Assembly: GCA_031550325.1 (NCBI GenBank)
Contig: JAVBOR010000026.1
Location: 1 to 64,000 of the forward strand
Source of the DNA: JAVBTT01 sp031550325
GTDB taxonomy: Bacteria; Bacillota; Clostridia; Oscillospirales; UBA929
Direction of reading: 5' to 3'
Length of the DNA stretch: 64,000 bases
Below are positions 1-8,428 of the stretch, piece by piece. Under the pieces are notes generated by a model. It did no database searches, was not told the DNA's origin, and saw nothing but the letters and a program-made list of their open reading frames with translations. The position numbers and the translations under genes were made by a program. How positions within the stretch are numbered: the first letter of the stretch is position 1; each line of letters opens with the position of its first letter.

Positions 1-1
1 T

Positions 2-211
2 TCCGCGGCCTCGCAAGGTCAGATCAAACGCCGGGAACGCGAGAAATCGTCCGTTCGGGCAAAGGTCGGGCATGTTTTCGCGGTGGTTAAAGGGCTCTTC
101 GGGTATCGAAAAACACGATACCGAGGTCTGCGAAAGCAGACAGCCAAACTGCATATGGTGTTCGCGCTGGCGAACCTGCTTCTGGCTGACAGGCGCTGCT
201 TGTCGGCCTAG
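2..211 (+). pseudogene. IS5-type transposase, C-terminal part only (cut by window edge)
   Basis: Reading from base 2 gives 69 residues ending at TAG 209-211. Residues R10, E14 and K21 fit the R-x3-E-x6-K end of the DDE signature of IS4/IS5-type transposases. The tail that follows (FGYRKTRYRGL, then KQTAKLHMVFALANLLLADR) is typical of IS5-family C-termini. The 5' part lies outside the window, so I cannot tell whether the element is intact. No terminal inverted repeat could be assigned downstream. Confidence 0.82.
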
Positions 212-346
212 GACAGCGTTTCGCCCGGCACTGAGCACGGGGGTATCTGCGGGCTTTCGCACTTGCACCTCGTTTGAGTGCTATTCTTCCGTCATGTTGT
301 GCTTGTTGCGCGGTGTTGCCTTATCAAAACCATTCCCAAAATACAA

Positions 347-385
347 GGCGATTGCGTCAAATATTACCTGCAATCGCCCTTTTTG
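347..385 (+). terminator. Rho-independent terminator
   Basis: A 9-bp perfect stem GGCGATTGC / GCAATCGCC (347-355 and 370-378) with a 14-base loop is followed by CTTTTT. It lies about 135 bases after the transposase stop and probably ends that transcript or one from just outside the element. The rest of 212-530 shows nothing else I can support. Confidence 0.7.
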
Positions 386-544
386 CGCTCGTGCCCCCGA
401 CACTTCCTCCAGTTCTCTTCACTCTGCAAAAAACTGAGGTGGCTCTAACAGAGCGGGGCGGGCGGCCCGTCGCGGCCGCGCAAAAGCAGAACCATCACCC
501 TTCTTTCCCTCCGGCGTATGATAGAATGAAGGAGGTGAATATTA

Positions 545-670
545 ATGGGTTTTGGTTTTGGACGCGGCGGTTGCGATGACGACAACAACTGCTGGTGGAT
601 CATCATTGTCATCGCTGTCATCCTGTGCTGCTGCGGCGGCTTTGGTGGCGAACGCAGAGAGAAGTGCTAA
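545..670 (+). CDS. Small Gly/Cys-rich single-pass membrane peptide (41 aa)
   Basis: The ATG at 545 follows a near-perfect ribosome binding site AAGGAGGTG (529-537) with 7-base spacing. The 41 residues have three parts: a Gly/Phe start (MGFGFGRGGCDDDNNC), a membrane segment (WWIIIVIAVIL) running into CCCGG, and a charged tail ending in Cys. Five or more cysteines flank the membrane segment. The gene is closed by a terminator at 712-743, so it forms a self-contained monocistron. The architecture recalls small Gly-rich YjcZ-type sporulation proteins, but I do not recognise the family. The start signal and terminator make it a real gene with good likelihood. Confidence 0.72.
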   Translation: MGFGFGRGGCDDDNNCWWIIIVIAVILCCCGGFGGERREKC

Positions 671-711
671 TACACGCCTAAAAATACATCATATCACCTC
701 ATATTTTGAGG

Positions 712-743
712 GGAGCTGGATGAATCCGGCTCCTTTCTTTTTT
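712..743 (+). terminator. Rho-independent terminator of the 41-aa gene
   Basis: The stem GGAGCTGGAT / ATCCGGCTCC (712-733) has one G-U pair and is followed by TTTCTTTTTT. It sits 41 bases after the stop of the small Cys-rich gene. Confidence 0.85.
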
Positions 744-881
744 GCGCCTTTTTCGTGCGACGCGGTCGTGACAGCGTATCCATGCGCTTGTCCCGTACGA
801 CTTTCAAAGGCTGCCGGGGCGCGCGGCGGGCCTATGGCTTTCTGCGCGCTGCCATGGTATACTATGTCGGGCGAAGCAGGC

Positions 882-975
882 TGTCAAAGAACCATAGGGT
901 CTTTGACAAAGCGAAAGTTTGGCTTAAACCGCTGGGGCGGTTTGCGAAAAAGTACGTTCCCGAAGTGAATCCGTG
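882..975 (-). repeat. Dispersed intergenic repeat, copy A
   Basis: Read on the minus strand this has TTCACTTC, then AAACCGC-CCCA-GCGGTTT (926-943), then CTTTCGCTTTGTCAAAGA and a TGTCAAAGAACC-type palindrome (882-908, one base lost in one arm). Order and spacing match the copies near 8209 and 61768. It fills much of the gap 744-1132, in which I see no gene. Confidence 0.75.
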
Positions 976-1132
976 AAAGAGTTTTGTTTTCATCTTTTTC
1001 GGTCGTCGTCATGAAAGCATCTGCCCCCTGCGCCGTCAGGCTCGACGTGAAAGCCGAAAAAGGACGAGTACGCGAGGCGTTTTTGCCATCGGAGCGCATT
1101 TGTCAGCCTTTCCCTGACTGGAGGATTGCCGC

Positions 1133-2860
1133 ATGAACAAGAAACGCGTCAAAAAGTTTTTTTCCTACTACAAGCCCTATCGCGGCCTGTTGGCGGCCGA
1201 CATCCTCTGCGCGCTGGCGGTTGCCGCGATTTCTCTGGTTTTGCCGCTGCTGATCCGGTACATCACCAAAGACATCCTCGAAGAGCCGGTGATCCCTGTC
1301 GCCGCGATTTTTCAAACGGGGCTTCTGATGGCCTGCCTGATCTGCGTTCAGGTGGCCTGCATGTTTTTTTACGACTACAAGGGCCACGCGATGGGCGCGA
1401 TGATGGAAAACGACATGCGTATCGAGCTTTTTCAGCACTTTCAGCGTCTGCCGATGGACTTCTTTAACGCGAACAGGGTTGGCAGTATGATGGCGCGCAT
1501 CACGAACGACCTGCTTTCGCTCACCGAGCTCTATCACCACGGCCCTGAGGATCTGACGGTGTACCTTGTGAAGTTTATCGGCGCGTTTGTAATTCTGCTT
1601 ACGGTCAACGCGCGGCTGACGTGGGTGGCGTTTGCCCTGCTGCCGGTGATGATCGTATTTACGCTGCTGATCAACAAAAAGCTGAGCGTGGTGTTTAAGG
1701 ACAATCTGCAGCGCATCGCTGACGTCAACGATCAGGTGGAGGACAACCTGTCCGGCATCCGGGTCGTCAAATCTTTCACCAACGAGCCCCTGGAGGAGGA
1801 GAAGTTTTCCGCGGCGAGCAGACGGTTTTTAAAGAGCAGACTGACCATTTACAAAACGGAGGCGGTCTTTACGGGCGGCATCAGCCTGCTCTCGCAGTTT
1901 ATCACCGTTTTGGTCGTTGTGTTCGGCGCGGCGCTCGTCTCGCGCGAGACGCTGGACTTGGCTGATTTGATCACGTTTTTGCTGTACGTCGGCTTTTTGG
2001 TCGAGCCCATCCCCAAGCTCGCGTTTGTCATCAACCAGTATCAGGAGGGCATTGCGGGCTTTCAGCGCTGTATGGACGTGATGGATCTTGCGCCGGAGGC
2101 GCAGGACGATGGGGAAGGGCTGCCCGCCGAGCCGATTTTCGGCGACGTGACGTTTAATAACGTCGGCTTCACCTATCAGGGTGAGCGCGACTGTGTGCTG
2201 AAAAACCTCTCGTTTGAGGTAAAGCGTGGAGAGTATGTCGCGCTTGTGGGCTCGTCCGGCGTCGGAAAGACAACACTTGGCGCGCTTTTGGCGCGGTTTT
2301 ACCGCGTCAGCGAAGGGGAGATCCTGCTCGACGGACACAACATCAATGATCTGAACCTGACGCAGCTGCGCCGAAGCATCGGCGTTGTCTGGCAGGATGT
2401 GTTTCTCTTTTCCGGCACGGTGATGGAGAATATCCTCTATGGCTGTCCCGACGCCACGCCCGAAGAGGTGGTGGAGGCCGCAAAGATGGCCGGCGCGCAC
2501 ACGTTTATTTCGGCGCTGGGGCAGGGGTATGACACCGACATCGGCCCGCATGGCGTAAAGTTGTCGGGCGGTCAGAAGCAGCGCCTGAGCGTGGCGCGCG
2601 CGTTTTTGAAAAACCCACGGATTCTGGTTTTTGACGAGGCGACCAGCGCGCTGGACAATGAGAGCGAGCAGGTGGTCAAGGAGTCGATGGAGCGCCTGTC
2701 CAGGGGCCGAACCACCTTTGTCATCGCGCACCGCCTGTCCACGATCCGGGACGCCGGGCGCATTTTGGTGCTGACCGATCAGGGCATCGTGGAGCAGGGA
2801 ACCCATGGGGAGCTGCTGGCCCTTAACGGCGTATACGCAAAGCTGGTTCGCGCTCAGTAG
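1133..2860 (+). CDS. ABC exporter, fused permease-ATPase (MsbA/LmrA type)
   Basis: This half-transporter of 575 residues exports an unidentified substrate, probably as a homodimer in the cytoplasmic membrane. The N-terminal ~310 residues are a six-helix permease domain. The C-terminal ATPase domain has Walker A GSSGVGKTT (about 373), signature LSGGQKQR (about 477) and Walker B ILVFDEATSALD (about 499), followed by the switch histidine in VIAHRLS. Length is normal for the class. The ATG at 1133 has a TGGAGGA site 7 bases upstream. It stands alone or with the phosphoesterase 65 bases downstream. Substrate cannot be inferred. Confidence 0.95.
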   Translation: MNKKRVKKFFSYYKPYRGLLAADILCALAVAAISLVLPLLIRYITKDILEEPVIPVAAIFQTGLLMACLICVQVACMFFYDYKGHAMGAMMENDMRIELFQHFQRLPMDFFNANRVGSMMARITNDLLSLTELYHHGPEDLTVYLVKFIGAFVILLTVNARLTWVAFALLPVMIVFTLLINKKLSVVFKDNLQRIADVNDQVEDNLSGIRVVKSFTNEPLEEEKFSAASRRFLKSRLTIYKTEAVFTGGISLLSQFITVLVVVFGAALVSRETLDLADLITFLLYVGFLVEPIPKLAFVINQYQEGIAGFQRCMDVMDLAPEAQDDGEGLPAEPIFGDVTFNNVGFTYQGERDCVLKNLSFEVKRGEYVALVGSSGVGKTTLGALLARFYRVSEGEILLDGHNINDLNLTQLRRSIGVVWQDVFLFSGTVMENILYGCPDATPEEVVEAAKMAGAHTFISALGQGYDTDIGPHGVKLSGGQKQRLSVARAFLKNPRILVFDEATSALDNESEQVVKESMERLSRGRTTFVIAHRLSTIRDAGRILVLTDQGIVEQGTHGELLALNGVYAKLVRAQ

Positions 2861-2925
2861 AGGCCCGGCGCGCAGAGCCGTCTTGCGGCGCTCAAGGGCA
2901 GAAAGCGGAAAAGTGAGGATAACGC

Positions 2926-3864
2926 ATGAAATACGCGCTTATATCCGATGTGCACGGCAACGCCGACGCGCTTTACGCCGTGCTGGCTGACGCCGAGAGT
3001 CAAGGCGTGCAGTCGTTTTTGCTGCTGGGGGATTACGTGGAGGATTTGCCCTACCCCAACGAAGTGGTGGACGCCATACGCGCCCTTCCGTCGGCTGTGG
3101 TCATCCGCGGCAACAAGGAGGACTATCTGCAGGAGCTTGTCGGACAGGATCAGTCGGCATGGGACAGCGAGCAGCTTGCCGTGATCCGCTGGAACTTCCA
3201 GCAGCTCACGCCGCAAAACCTGGAGTATTTGATATCGCTTCCGGCCAAGGCCGAGGTTATAACCGAGCGCGGCACCAAGATTTGGCTCAGCCATTCCTCC
3301 CAAACGTTTTACCGCACGCCGCGGATGGAGGCGTTTCACTCCGGCCATTTCCTGACAAAAAAGCTGGAGGCTCCGTTTGACCACGGCCAGTATCTGGAGG
3401 AGGCCCGCGAATCCGTGCTGGCGCGCGCCGACGTGATGGCCGAGCTGGCGCTTCTTCCTGAGGGCGTGTACGCGTTTGGACACAACCATCTCCAGTTTCA
3501 TATGCGGCTTGGCGGGGTATACTGCGTAAACCCCGGCTCCTGCGGTGTTCCGCTCGAATTTGACAGCAGCGCGCCGTACACCATCTTTGAGGAGAGCGAT
3601 GCCGGTTGGATCGTGACAGAGCGCAGGGTGCCCTATGACGTGGAGGGGGCGATTGCCGGGCTTATGGCGTCCTCGCTGTATGAAAAGGCCGAGCTCTGGA
3701 GCAAGATCATCATCTGCCAGCTCAGGACGGGCGGCGACTACATCAGCCACTACCTCCGGCATGTCAAAGAAATCGCGGCCTCGCGGGGAGAGCCCGTGAA
3801 CCCCGTGAGCAACGACGTTTGGCGCGGCGGCGTTGAGACGTTTAAGCTGCTGGACTTGCGGTGA
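2926..3864 (+). CDS. Calcineurin-like metallophosphoesterase family protein
   Basis: A predicted soluble dinuclear-metal phosphoesterase of 312 residues. The N-terminus has ISDVHGNADAL, then GDYVED and RGNKEDY, and later AFGHNHLQFHM and NPGSCGVPLE. These are the metal-ligand motifs of the YfcE/DR1281-like phosphodiesterase group. Residues beyond about 240 form a C-terminal extension with no motif I recognise. The start is supported by GTGAGGATAACGC before ATG. The substrate is unknown; a broad phosphodiesterase activity is only an inference from family. Confidence 0.88.
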   Translation: MKYALISDVHGNADALYAVLADAESQGVQSFLLLGDYVEDLPYPNEVVDAIRALPSAVVIRGNKEDYLQELVGQDQSAWDSEQLAVIRWNFQQLTPQNLEYLISLPAKAEVITERGTKIWLSHSSQTFYRTPRMEAFHSGHFLTKKLEAPFDHGQYLEEARESVLARADVMAELALLPEGVYAFGHNHLQFHMRLGGVYCVNPGSCGVPLEFDSSAPYTIFEESDAGWIVTERRVPYDVEGAIAGLMASSLYEKAELWSKIIICQLRTGGDYISHYLRHVKEIAASRGEPVNPVSNDVWRGGVETFKLLDLR

Positions 3865-3881
3865 CGTTTTTAAGAGCCTTC

Positions 3882-3898
3882 GGTTCTTTGACAAAGCG
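3882..3898 (-). repeat. Dispersed intergenic repeat, partial copy B
   Basis: Only the outer arm of the family palindrome remains: GGTTCTTTGACAAAGCG, which read on the minus strand is CGCTTTGTCAAAGAACC. It starts 18 bases after the phosphoesterase stop. No stem partner is visible, so this looks like a remnant. Confidence 0.55.
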
Positions 3899-3919
3899 AG
3901 GGGCTCGCGCAAAAAGAGA

Positions 3920-3948
3920 TCGACATCGTGCGGCGGGTATGGTAAACT
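3920..3948 (+). promoter_or_regulatory. Candidate sigma-A promoter upstream of the MATE gene
   Basis: TCGACA (3920-3925), 17 bases, TAAACT (3943-3948). Both hexamers match four of six consensus positions and the spacing is ideal. It would give a leader of about 180 bases before the MATE start. Confidence 0.45.
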
Positions 3949-3998
3949 GAGAGTACTTTGCGCTGGGGGCGCATGCTGTGAAAGAAGAGGATTTGCCG

Positions 3999-4085
3999 AT
4001 GATCAAACGGTGTTTAGCCGGCCAATGGGGAACAACTGAGAAGAGTTTTCTCGGAGCCGCCGGAGGGCTGTTCGCCATCGCGTAA
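3999..4085 (+). CDS. Possible 28-aa leader or small hydrophobic peptide
   Basis: The ATG at 3999 has AAGAGGA about 7 bases upstream. The product has a basic start (MIKRCLAGQW) and a small hydrophobic end (FLGAAGGLFAIA). It lies between the candidate promoter at 3920 and the MATE gene, ending 48 bases before the MATE start. It may be a leader peptide, a tiny membrane peptide or chance. No family is recognised. Confidence 0.3.
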   Translation: MIKRCLAGQWGTTEKSFLGAAGGLFAIA

Positions 4086-4133
4086 GGGACTCTGGCGGAC
4101 TCCAATATCTTTTTGGATACTGGAGGAACCATC

Positions 4134-5492
4134 ATGTCAAAACAAATGACCGAGGGAAAACCCCTCGGCCTGTTGGTGCGCTTTGCCATCCCCTTGATGA
4201 TGAGCAACGCGTTTCAGCTGATTTATAACGTCGCCGACGGCGCCGTGATCGGGAGACTGATTGGGGTGAGCGCGTTTGCGGCTGTTTCGGCGGGAGGATT
4301 TTTATATTGGTTTGTTCTGAGCACCATCCTGGGCTTTGCGCAGGGTTTTGGGGCCATCTTCGCACAACGGTTTGGCGCGAAGGATGAGGACGGGCTGAGA
4401 AAAGCCATTGTCGCGGCGAGCTTTCTCACACTCGTACTCGGCGTTTGTTTCACGGCCGCAGGCGTTTTGTTGGCGCGGCCGATTTTGGTGCTGTTGAACA
4501 CCCCGGCGGACATTCTTGACGACACGGTGTTGTATGTGGGTATTTTGCTCGCCGGCATTTTGGTGACGTTTACGTACAATTTGTTCGGAACGCTGTTCCG
4601 GGCGATTGGCGACGCCAAGACGCCGCTGGTGGCGATGATTTTTTCCTGCCTGATCAACATCGCGCTGGACATCATACTGGTGCTCATCACGCCCTGGGGC
4701 GTGGGCGCAGTGGCGCTGGCCACGGTTTTGGCCCAGCTTTTCGCCTGCGCGTTTTGTTTCCGCAAGGCCCTGAAGTTCGCCCCGTTTCGAGAAGCCAACT
4801 GGCGCAAGATCGATTGGCCTATGGCGCGCGAGCTGCTGCGCATGGGTGGCCCTATCGGCCTGCAGAACAGCGTGACTTCTTTGGGCGGAGCGGTTGTGCA
4901 GTATGTGGTCAACGGCTACGGAACGCTGTTCGTGGCGGGCATTGCCGCGCCCAAAAAGCTCTACGGCATTATGACCATCATCGGCGACGCGATTGAGGGC
5001 GCGATCGCCACATTTGTGGCGCAAAACTATGGGGCCGGCAAGCTTGACCGGATCAAGAGCGGCGTATTGAGCGCCGTGAAGGTGCTTATGATCAGCACAG
5101 CCGTCATTGCTGTCGTGCTGTTTTTCTTCGGACGGCAGGTGCTTGGCCTGCTGATCTCGGGCGATACCGCCGAGGTGGGCGCTGTGCTGGACGTGGCGGT
5201 ACGGCAGCTGAACATCATGCTGCTGCTGCTCCCGTTCTTGTTCCTGCTGACCTCGTTTCGGGCGTCGATTCAGGGCATGGGCAACTCGCTTATTCCCATG
5301 CTGTCCGGGTTTGCAGAGCTTATTGTGCGCTCGTCATCTGCGCTTTTCCTGCCCGCGCTCATCGGGGAGTGGGGCGTTTATTTTGCGGAGTCGCTGGGCT
5401 GGCCGGTGCTTTGTATCGGGCTGGGCATCACGTTGGTGGCGGTCTACAGGCGGCGCGCAGCGGCAGAGCGGGCGAGGCTCCCGAATTTCTGA
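4134..5492 (+). CDS. MATE family efflux transporter
   Basis: A multidrug/toxin-extrusion type antiporter of 452 residues with about 12 membrane helices in two homologous halves. The family-like opening is KQMTEGKPLGLLVRFAIPLM, with the second half opening near ELLRMGGPIGLQNSVT. I place the start at ATG 4134 because TGGAGGAA sits 7 bases before it; an in-frame ATG 21 bases upstream lacks such a site. It is convergent with galK, 49 bases apart. Substrates cannot be predicted. Confidence 0.93.
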   Translation: MSKQMTEGKPLGLLVRFAIPLMMSNAFQLIYNVADGAVIGRLIGVSAFAAVSAGGFLYWFVLSTILGFAQGFGAIFAQRFGAKDEDGLRKAIVAASFLTLVLGVCFTAAGVLLARPILVLLNTPADILDDTVLYVGILLAGILVTFTYNLFGTLFRAIGDAKTPLVAMIFSCLINIALDIILVLITPWGVGAVALATVLAQLFACAFCFRKALKFAPFREANWRKIDWPMARELLRMGGPIGLQNSVTSLGGAVVQYVVNGYGTLFVAGIAAPKKLYGIMTIIGDAIEGAIATFVAQNYGAGKLDRIKSGVLSAVKVLMISTAVIAVVLFFFGRQVLGLLISGDTAEVGAVLDVAVRQLNIMLLLLPFLFLLTSFRASIQGMGNSLIPMLSGFAELIVRSSSALFLPALIGEWGVYFAESLGWPVLCIGLGITLVAVYRRRAAAERARLPNF

Positions 5493-5541
5493 GATCGGAG
5501 GCAAGGCGCGCGGGACACATGTCACCCCGGCGCTTTGCGGC

Positions 5542-6804
5542 CTACACTACGCGTACCGCGCCGACCGGCCTGATGGTCAGCGCGCGGCTGACCGCGCGGC
5601 CAAACAGCGCGTCCATTTGATTCATGTAGTCTCCGACAAGCAAGTGCGGCACAAACGCCTGAATGGTTCCGGCAAACCCGCCGCCGTGCACGCGCGTTGC
5701 GCCGCTTCCGCTCAAAATGCGCTCCGACATCGCCAGGGCGAGGGCCAACGTCTGCGCTGGCTCGGCGCACACGTTTTGCAGATACATGTACGACGAGCGC
5801 CCTGAGGCGTTGATCAGCCGGAGAAAGGCCTTGAAGTCCGTGTCGTCCAGCGCCGCGACCAACTTTTCCACACGGTCGTTTTCGGAAAAGAAGTGGTGGG
5901 CGCGCAGAAGCGCGCGGCCGGGGAGCGTCTGCCGGAGCGCGGGCAGCGCGCCATAAAACGCTTCGGGAGAGACGTCCCGCAGGACATGTCCGCCTAAGGC
6001 GCGCGCCACGTCTCTCATCTCCCGGGGGATGGCAGCGTATTTGTCGGTCAGCGTGGCATGGCTGTCAAAAGGGCCGGAGATGCACAGCGTATATCCAAAC
6101 GCCGAAAAATCGACGTCCATTTGCCTGACCACGGGATTTTCCGGGTCTTGAAAGTCTATGGCGATCATGCCGCCGTGCGTGCAGGCCATTTGATCCATGA
6201 GCCCCACGGGCTTTCCGAAAAACTCGGTTTCGGCCCGGCGCGCCGATTTTGCCAGACTGACGGGCGGGAGCAGGCCCCGGCCATACAGATGGTCGAGGAT
6301 CAGCCCTATGAGTACCGTAAACGCAGCCGACGAGGATAGGCCGGAGCCGGAGTCAACCTGCGAGTCCACGCTGGCGGCTATGCCGCCGGGCGGCGTGCCG
6401 CCCTCCGAGAGGGACGCTGCCATGCCGCGCACCAGCGCGGCTGACGTACCGCGCTCACCGGCTCTGGGCAGCAGGCTTCCCAGATCGACGGCGATGGCCT
6501 TATGGCCCGGGGAGGACACGCGGAAATAAGGCTCGGCGCTGCGCATTGCGACCGCGATCATATCCAGGTTGATCGCTGCTGTGAGAACGCTGCCATGGTT
6601 GTGGTCCGTGTGGTTGCCGCCGATTTCGGTGCGGCCGGGCGCGGAGAACAGCATCATATCGCCGTCCCCAAACGTGTCAACGTGCCGGTCGATCAGCGCG
6701 CACAGACGCGCGGCGGCGGCTTGCGCCTGGGCGCCGTACAGGCGGCGCAGCCGGACGTCATGCTCCCCTGAGCGGAGGGATTTCATTAGTTGTATGGCGT
6801 TCAC
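5542..6804 (-). CDS. galK: Galactokinase
   Basis: Phosphorylates alpha-D-galactose at C1 with ATP, the entry step of the Leloir pathway. The galactokinase signature GRTEIGGNHTDHNHG spans residues 57-71 and the GHMP ATP-binding loop is GSGLSSSAAFTVLIG. A C-terminal glycine-rich stretch (GSGATRVHGGGFAGTIQAF) completes the GHMP fold. Length (420 aa) is normal. A clear promoter lies upstream at 6877-6905. galT and galE partners are not next to it, although an NAD-dependent epimerase is transcribed divergently. Confidence 0.93.
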   Translation of the reverse strand: MNAIQLMKSLRSGEHDVRLRRLYGAQAQAAAARLCALIDRHVDTFGDGDMMLFSAPGRTEIGGNHTDHNHGSVLTAAINLDMIAVAMRSAEPYFRVSSPGHKAIAVDLGSLLPRAGERGTSAALVRGMAASLSEGGTPPGGIAASVDSQVDSGSGLSSSAAFTVLIGLILDHLYGRGLLPPVSLAKSARRAETEFFGKPVGLMDQMACTHGGMIAIDFQDPENPVVRQMDVDFSAFGYTLCISGPFDSHATLTDKYAAIPREMRDVARALGGHVLRDVSPEAFYGALPALRQTLPGRALLRAHHFFSENDRVEKLVAALDDTDFKAFLRLINASGRSSYMYLQNVCAEPAQTLALALAMSERILSGSGATRVHGGGFAGTIQAFVPHLLVGDYMNQMDALFGRAVSRALTIRPVGAVRVV

Positions 6805-6876
6805 AGCATGTCCTCCTGCCGATGTTTATCGAGTATCGCCGAGCCGCTTGGCGGGGGATAAGGCTACGGCCACTCC

Positions 6877-6905
6877 ATTATAGTCGGGTTTGAGGCCGAG
6901 AGCAA
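6877..6905 (-). promoter_or_regulatory. galK promoter
   Basis: Minus strand: TTGCTC (6905-6900), 17 bases, perfect TATAAT (6882-6877), about 73 bases before the galK start. Confidence 0.7.
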
Positions 6906-7012
6906 GCCCTGCCCGCATCCCGTATGGGCGGCGGGAAGGGGATTGCGCATTTTGCCGTTATCCCCAAGAGAGAGCGAGCGCCTTGGACAAACCAAAACAA
7001 AGGAGGCCGACC

Positions 7013-8035
7013 ATGAAAGCGCTTTTCATCGGGGGAACCGGAACCATCAGCGCAAGCGTGTCTTCACTTGCCGCTCGGCGGGGCTGGGAGCTCTGGCTGC
7101 TCAACCGGGGAAACAGGTCGTCGCTCGCGCCGGAGGGCGTCAACTGTATTCAGGCGGACATCCAGGATGAGGGCGGGGTGGCGGCGCTGATCAAAGACGC
7201 GCATTTTGACTGCGTTGTCGATTTTATCGCGTTTTTGCCCGAGCAGGTTCGCCGCGACATCAGGCTTTTTGCCGGGAAAACAGAACAGTACATCTTTATC
7301 AGCTCGGCCTCCGTCTACAAGCGCCCGTCCGGCAGTGTGTACATCACCGAGGGCACGCCGCTGTACAACCCCTATTGGCGATATTCGCAGGAAAAAATAG
7401 CGTGTGAGGAGTGCCTGAAGGCCGAGTATCGCGCGAGCGGCTTTCCGTTTACATGCGTACGCCCGAGCCACACGTATTCCCACCTGACGCTGCCGCTGCC
7501 GCTGCACGGCGCGAAAGGTTCGTGGCAGACGGTAAGTCGCATGCGCGAGGGAAAGCCCGTGATTGTTCCCGGAGACGGGTCGGCGTTTTGGACGCTGACG
7601 CACAGCGAGGACTTTGCCAAAGCGTTTGTCGGGCTGATGGGAGAGGGGCGCGCCATCGGGGAGGCCTATCACATCACCTCGGACTTTTCCCTCACATGGA
7701 ACGAGGTTCTGCTGACCGTGGCGCGCGCGCTGGGCGTCACGCCCGATCTGCGGCATATCTCCTCAGACTTTTTGGCAGCCTGCGACAACATGGGGTACGG
7801 GCTGCGCGGCGCGCTGTTGGGCGACAAGTCTGTTTCGGCGCTGTTTGACAACGCGAAGATCAAGGCTGCCGTGCCGGGCTATGTGGCCACGATCTCGGCG
7901 GAGCAGGGGCTGCGCCGCTCCGTAGAGCACATGCTGGCTCACCCGGAGCTCCAGAGACCGGACGAGGATTTTGACGTCTGGTGCGACAAGGTGGCCGCCG
8001 CGCATGAGGCCGGCCTGGCCGCCTTTGGCGCATGA
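7013..8035 (+). CDS. NAD-dependent epimerase/dehydratase (extended SDR)
   Basis: A Rossmann-fold nucleotide-sugar-type oxidoreductase of 340 residues. The N-terminal GGTGTIS is the NAD-binding glycine motif, and YSQEK supplies the YxxxK catalytic pair. The start is ATG 7013, with AAAGGAGG 5 bases upstream; the longer open frame to 6890 has no such signal. It is divergent from galK, which is suggestive of sugar metabolism, but the sequence is not a classic GalE and the substrate is unknown. Confidence 0.85.
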   Translation: MKALFIGGTGTISASVSSLAARRGWELWLLNRGNRSSLAPEGVNCIQADIQDEGGVAALIKDAHFDCVVDFIAFLPEQVRRDIRLFAGKTEQYIFISSASVYKRPSGSVYITEGTPLYNPYWRYSQEKIACEECLKAEYRASGFPFTCVRPSHTYSHLTLPLPLHGAKGSWQTVSRMREGKPVIVPGDGSAFWTLTHSEDFAKAFVGLMGEGRAIGEAYHITSDFSLTWNEVLLTVARALGVTPDLRHISSDFLAACDNMGYGLRGALLGDKSVSALFDNAKIKAAVPGYVATISAEQGLRRSVEHMLAHPELQRPDEDFDVWCDKVAAAHEAGLAAFGA

Positions 8036-8047
8036 GGATCGTTTGGT

Positions 8048-8098
8048 TCAAACCTGCTCAGAGGCCAAAACCAAACCTTCGCTTTGTCAAAGAACCCC
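8048..8098 (+). repeat. Dispersed intergenic repeat, copy C (right half lost)
   Basis: TTCAAACC-TGCTCAGAGG is followed by CTTCGCTTTGTCAAAGAACC. This matches the order of copy E, but the second arm of the palindrome is absent. It begins about 12 bases after the epimerase stop. Confidence 0.65.
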
Positions 8099-8112
8099 AT
8101 CGAGCTCCCGTC

Positions 8113-8182
8113 CTTTTGCGATTTTCGTATCGAGCCTGACATTATCGATGTCAGGTTCTTGCTGGATCGAAAAACGCAAAAG
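8113..8182. repeat. Long imperfect inverted repeat
   Basis: The outer arms CTTTTGCG (8113-8120) and CGCAAAAG (8175-8182), middle arms TTTTCG/CGAAAA and inner arms CCTGACAT/ATGTCAGG (8135-8142 and 8148-8155) nest around the loop TATCG. It sits between repeat copies C and D in the gap before the rpsF promoter. There is no T-run, so I do not call it a terminator. Confidence 0.6.
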
Positions 8183-8202
8183 CGTAGAAACTTCAAGGTG
8201 TA

Positions 8203-8327
8203 GGCGAATTCATTTCGCCGGAATCTTTCCTTTAAAACCTCCTCAGAGGTTTATTCCAATCTCTCGTTACTGTCGAAAAACAAAGTTTTTCAACAGTCCG
8301 TGTCAAAGAACCAAAGGTTCTTTGACA
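8203..8327 (+). repeat. Dispersed intergenic repeat, copy D
   Basis: Contains TTCATTTC (8209-8216), AAACCTC-CTCA-GAGGTTT (8235-8252), a GAAAAAC/GTTTTTC hairpin (8275-8291) and the complete palindrome TGTCAAAGAACC-AAA-GGTTCTTTGACA (8301-8327). The stem bases differ from copy E (CCTC/GAGG against CCGC/GCGG) but change on both sides, so pairing is kept. Confidence 0.75.
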
Positions 8328-8360
8328 ATCTGATGCGCCTCCGCCCAAAAATTGATTTTC

Positions 8361-8388
8361 TTGACTTTGCTTTGAAAACATGTATAAT
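8361..8388 (+). promoter_or_regulatory. rpsF-ssb-rpsR promoter
   Basis: TTGACT (8361-8366), 16 or 17 bases, TATAAT (8383-8388). It is a near-consensus sigma-A promoter and the only strong one in the gap. Confidence 0.9.
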
Positions 8389-8428
8389 AATATGGTCTGT
8401 CTGCTGCTGAGTATGGCAGAACATCCTT

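Noticed and set aside
517..522. TATGAT as -10 of the 41-aa gene
   Set aside because: It lies only 6 bases before the ribosome site and has no -35 partner, so the start point would fall on the ribosome site.
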